This document shows positions 62,854 through 64,000 of a DNA stretch of 64,000 bases, piece after piece. Made by a program: the position numbers and the translations under genes. Every line of letters begins with the position of its first letter. The stretch's first letter is position 1. Below the pieces are notes generated by a model. The model did no database searches. It saw only the letters and a list, made by a program, of their open reading frames with translations, and was not told the DNA's origin. Source of the stretch: Streptomyces sp. NRRL S-646 (GTDB taxonomy: Bacteria > Actinomycetota > Actinomycetes > Streptomycetales > Streptomycetaceae); the NCBI RefSeq assembly GCF_000720765.1, contig NZ_JODC01000008.1:653365-717364 (forward strand), written 5' to 3'.

Positions 62854-63158
62854 CGGGTCTCCTTCGCGAAGAAAGCCGTGGCCCGCTTGAGGATGTCGAC
62901 GTCCTCACGCAGACGGCGGTTCTCCCGCCGCAGAGCGGCCAGTTCCTCGCGTTCGCTGCTGGTAAGGCCGTCCCGCTCGCCCGCATCGACCTCGGCCTGC
63001 TTCACCCAGTCACGCACCGCGGTCTCGGTCAGATCGAAGTCCTTGGCGATCTGACCGACCGAGCGGTCACCGCGTCGGCACAGCTCGACGATCTCCGCCT
63101 TGAACTCCGGCGTGAACGAGCGACGAGGGCGAGGCTTCTTCTTCCCCGTGCTCTCCAT
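62850..63158 (-). CDS. IS3-family transposase OrfA
   Basis: A 102-residue protein from ATG 63158, preceded by GGGAGG. Helix-turn-helix: RSFTPEFKAEIVELCRRGDR and IAKDFDLTETAVRDWVKQAE; a leucine zipper follows (ELAALRRENRRLREDVDILK). It recognises the ends of the element. Confidence 0.93.
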   Translation of the reverse strand: MESTGKKKPRPRRSFTPEFKAEIVELCRRGDRSVGQIAKDFDLTETAVRDWVKQAEVDAGERDGLTSSEREELAALRRENRRLREDVDILKRATAFFAKETR

Positions 63159-63217
63159 GATGGACATCCTCCCGGGGCTGAACCCCTGATCTCGGATGTC
63201 CGCCAAAGCGGATCAAG

Positions 63218-63832
63218 CCCAAGAGGCTCTGGCAGCGCTTGCGGGGGGCCAGATGGGTTCACGTCATCACGGTGGTTGGTACGGCGATCGCGGCGATCGG
63301 AGGTCTCTGGGCCCAGGCCGTCGCCACGTATTGGAGTCAGCAGACAGCGAAAGATCAGCTCAACCAGTCGAGAGAAGACAGCGATCGCGAGAAGCGGCAA
63401 CAGGCGGCACAAGTCACGTTCTGGGTTGAGGAGACCAATGGCACACCAGGCAAGATCCACATCGTCAACAGATCGCCTGATGCGGTCACGCAGGTGGTGA
63501 CTGCGGTATCCATCCTCAAGAGCGATGGCGAAGACCCGCCGTTCCTGCTCCAGGACACGGACCTTCGTCCATGCGGCGAAGCCGTGTACTCCGCGACCGG
63601 GCTGGAGGTTTCGCGGTTCGGCCGGAACGGCGCGAAGCCGATGCCCAGGCTGAGCGATTCGATGTGGCAAGCCAGCCGGCTGTACTTCATCGACCGGAAC
63701 GGAACGCCCTGGGTACGGTCGTTGACCGGCCTCACCGAGGGCGAACCCCCACTAACGCCCCCGTCTGGGGTGGGGAGAAAGAGGGCGAATTCGGGGATCC
63801 TTATTGTCAAGGACGCACCCCAAGTCAAATAA
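63218..63832 (+). pseudogene. Membrane-anchored protein, 5' end cut by the IS3 element
   Basis: The frame comes out of the IS right end as PKRLWQRLRGARWVHVITVV and GTAIAAIGGLWAQAVATYWS (membrane helix), then QQTAKDQLNQSREDSDREKR and a beta-rich outer or cytosolic domain to the stop at 63832. The reading frame is complete apart from the start, which lies at or beyond the IS edge; TTG 63239 is the only possible internal start. Similar proteins are common in streptomycetes; function unknown. Confidence 0.6.
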
Positions 63833-64000
63833 GTCGACGGCTGCGCCGTGGAGAAGCAGTAGGGCCGAGCGGGGCGGCGTCGGCGAACTCGCGCTGGATC
63901 GGCTACGGAACTTGATTGAGTGATGTCGGGACGGTTCGCCTGACAGCGGCCTGCTGGCTCCGGTAGCTCCTGGGGAGTGAGATACGCGCAGGGTGGTGGG
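63833..64000. other. Right edge, no gene seen
   Basis: No frame could be assigned before the window ends. Confidence 0.4.

Larger units (their letters stand above)
61945..63217 (-). mobile_element. IS3-family insertion sequence, about 1.27 kb
   Basis: Inverted repeats bound the element: left end CTTGTTCCGCTTTGACGGAC (61945-61964) and right end, read inward, CTTGATCCGCTTTGGCGGAC (63217-63198). It carries overlapping orfA and orfB with an intact DDE triad and so may be active. The flanks GAG and CCC show no obvious 3-4 base target duplication. Inserted between a pentapeptide-repeat gene and a membrane protein gene, truncating both. Confidence 0.9.

Overview
High-GC (about 70%), densely coding DNA with strong third-position GC bias, frequent GTG starts, 4-base ATGA/GTGA gene overlaps, ROK, PucR and ECF regulators and twin-arginine or lipobox solute-binding proteins. 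It looks like a Streptomyces (or close relative) chromosome, most likely an arm or other plastic region. Intact catabolic operons alternate with stretches of broken gene pieces and insertion sequences. No ribosomal RNA, complete tRNA, CRISPR array, integrase or replication gene was found.

Layout. 1-1799: end of a HemN-like radical SAM gene coupled to a DUF1152 gene. 2012-2540: tnpB remnant. 2560-6174: LysR regulator divergent from a PrpF isomerase / DctA carboxylate symporter operon closed by a perfect hairpin. 6566-10677: alpha/beta hydrolase, an unassigned gene and a secreted lysyl oxidase. 11028-19722: ricin-lectin fragment, P-loop ATPase, IS1182-type remnant, carbonic anhydrase, threonylcarbamoyl-AMP synthase, methyltransferase, AI-2E-type membrane protein and a VOC protein. 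19739-22433: a gene graveyard (flavoprotein, aldo/keto reductase, esterase, phosphotransferase, transposase and sigma-factor pieces) around an intact DUF4328 gene. 22562-25067: LysR regulator divergent from a two-gene unit. 25471-26273: terpene synthase and GNAT pieces. 26255-28819: PEP-mutase-like enzyme plus SDR, divergent from a SnoaL-tailed sigma factor. 29240-30914: an IS5-family transposase pseudogene abutting a 5'-truncated tnpB with its right-end hairpin.

Two catabolic blocks dominate the right half. 30933-41782: a minus-strand set (SolA-like oxidase, HAD enzyme, polar amino-acid ABC importer, DadA/PuuB-like oxidase, semialdehyde dehydrogenase, 2-hydroxyacid dehydrogenase) divergent from a PucR regulator; the logical reading is uptake and oxidation of an amine or amino acid to an aldehyde and then an acid. 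47244-56047: a plus-strand, mostly overlapping operon (sugar ABC importer without its ATPase, type-B esterase, ROK regulator, pyranose-oxidase-like GMC flavoenzyme, CDA-fold deaminase, TIM-barrel epimerase/lyase). It suggests uptake, de-esterification, sugar 3-oxidation and cleavage of a glycoside or nucleoside, and is the best candidate here for an undescribed pathway.

Between them (41951-46549) lie small genes with little or no assignable function, ending at a 3' piece of tRNA-Arg(CCT) followed by a hairpin, the typical scar of integration into a tRNA gene. 56406-64000 holds tartrate dehydrogenase and its LysR, a VOC protein, a truncated MFS gene abutting a phage terminase piece, and an apparently intact IS3-family element between two broken genes.
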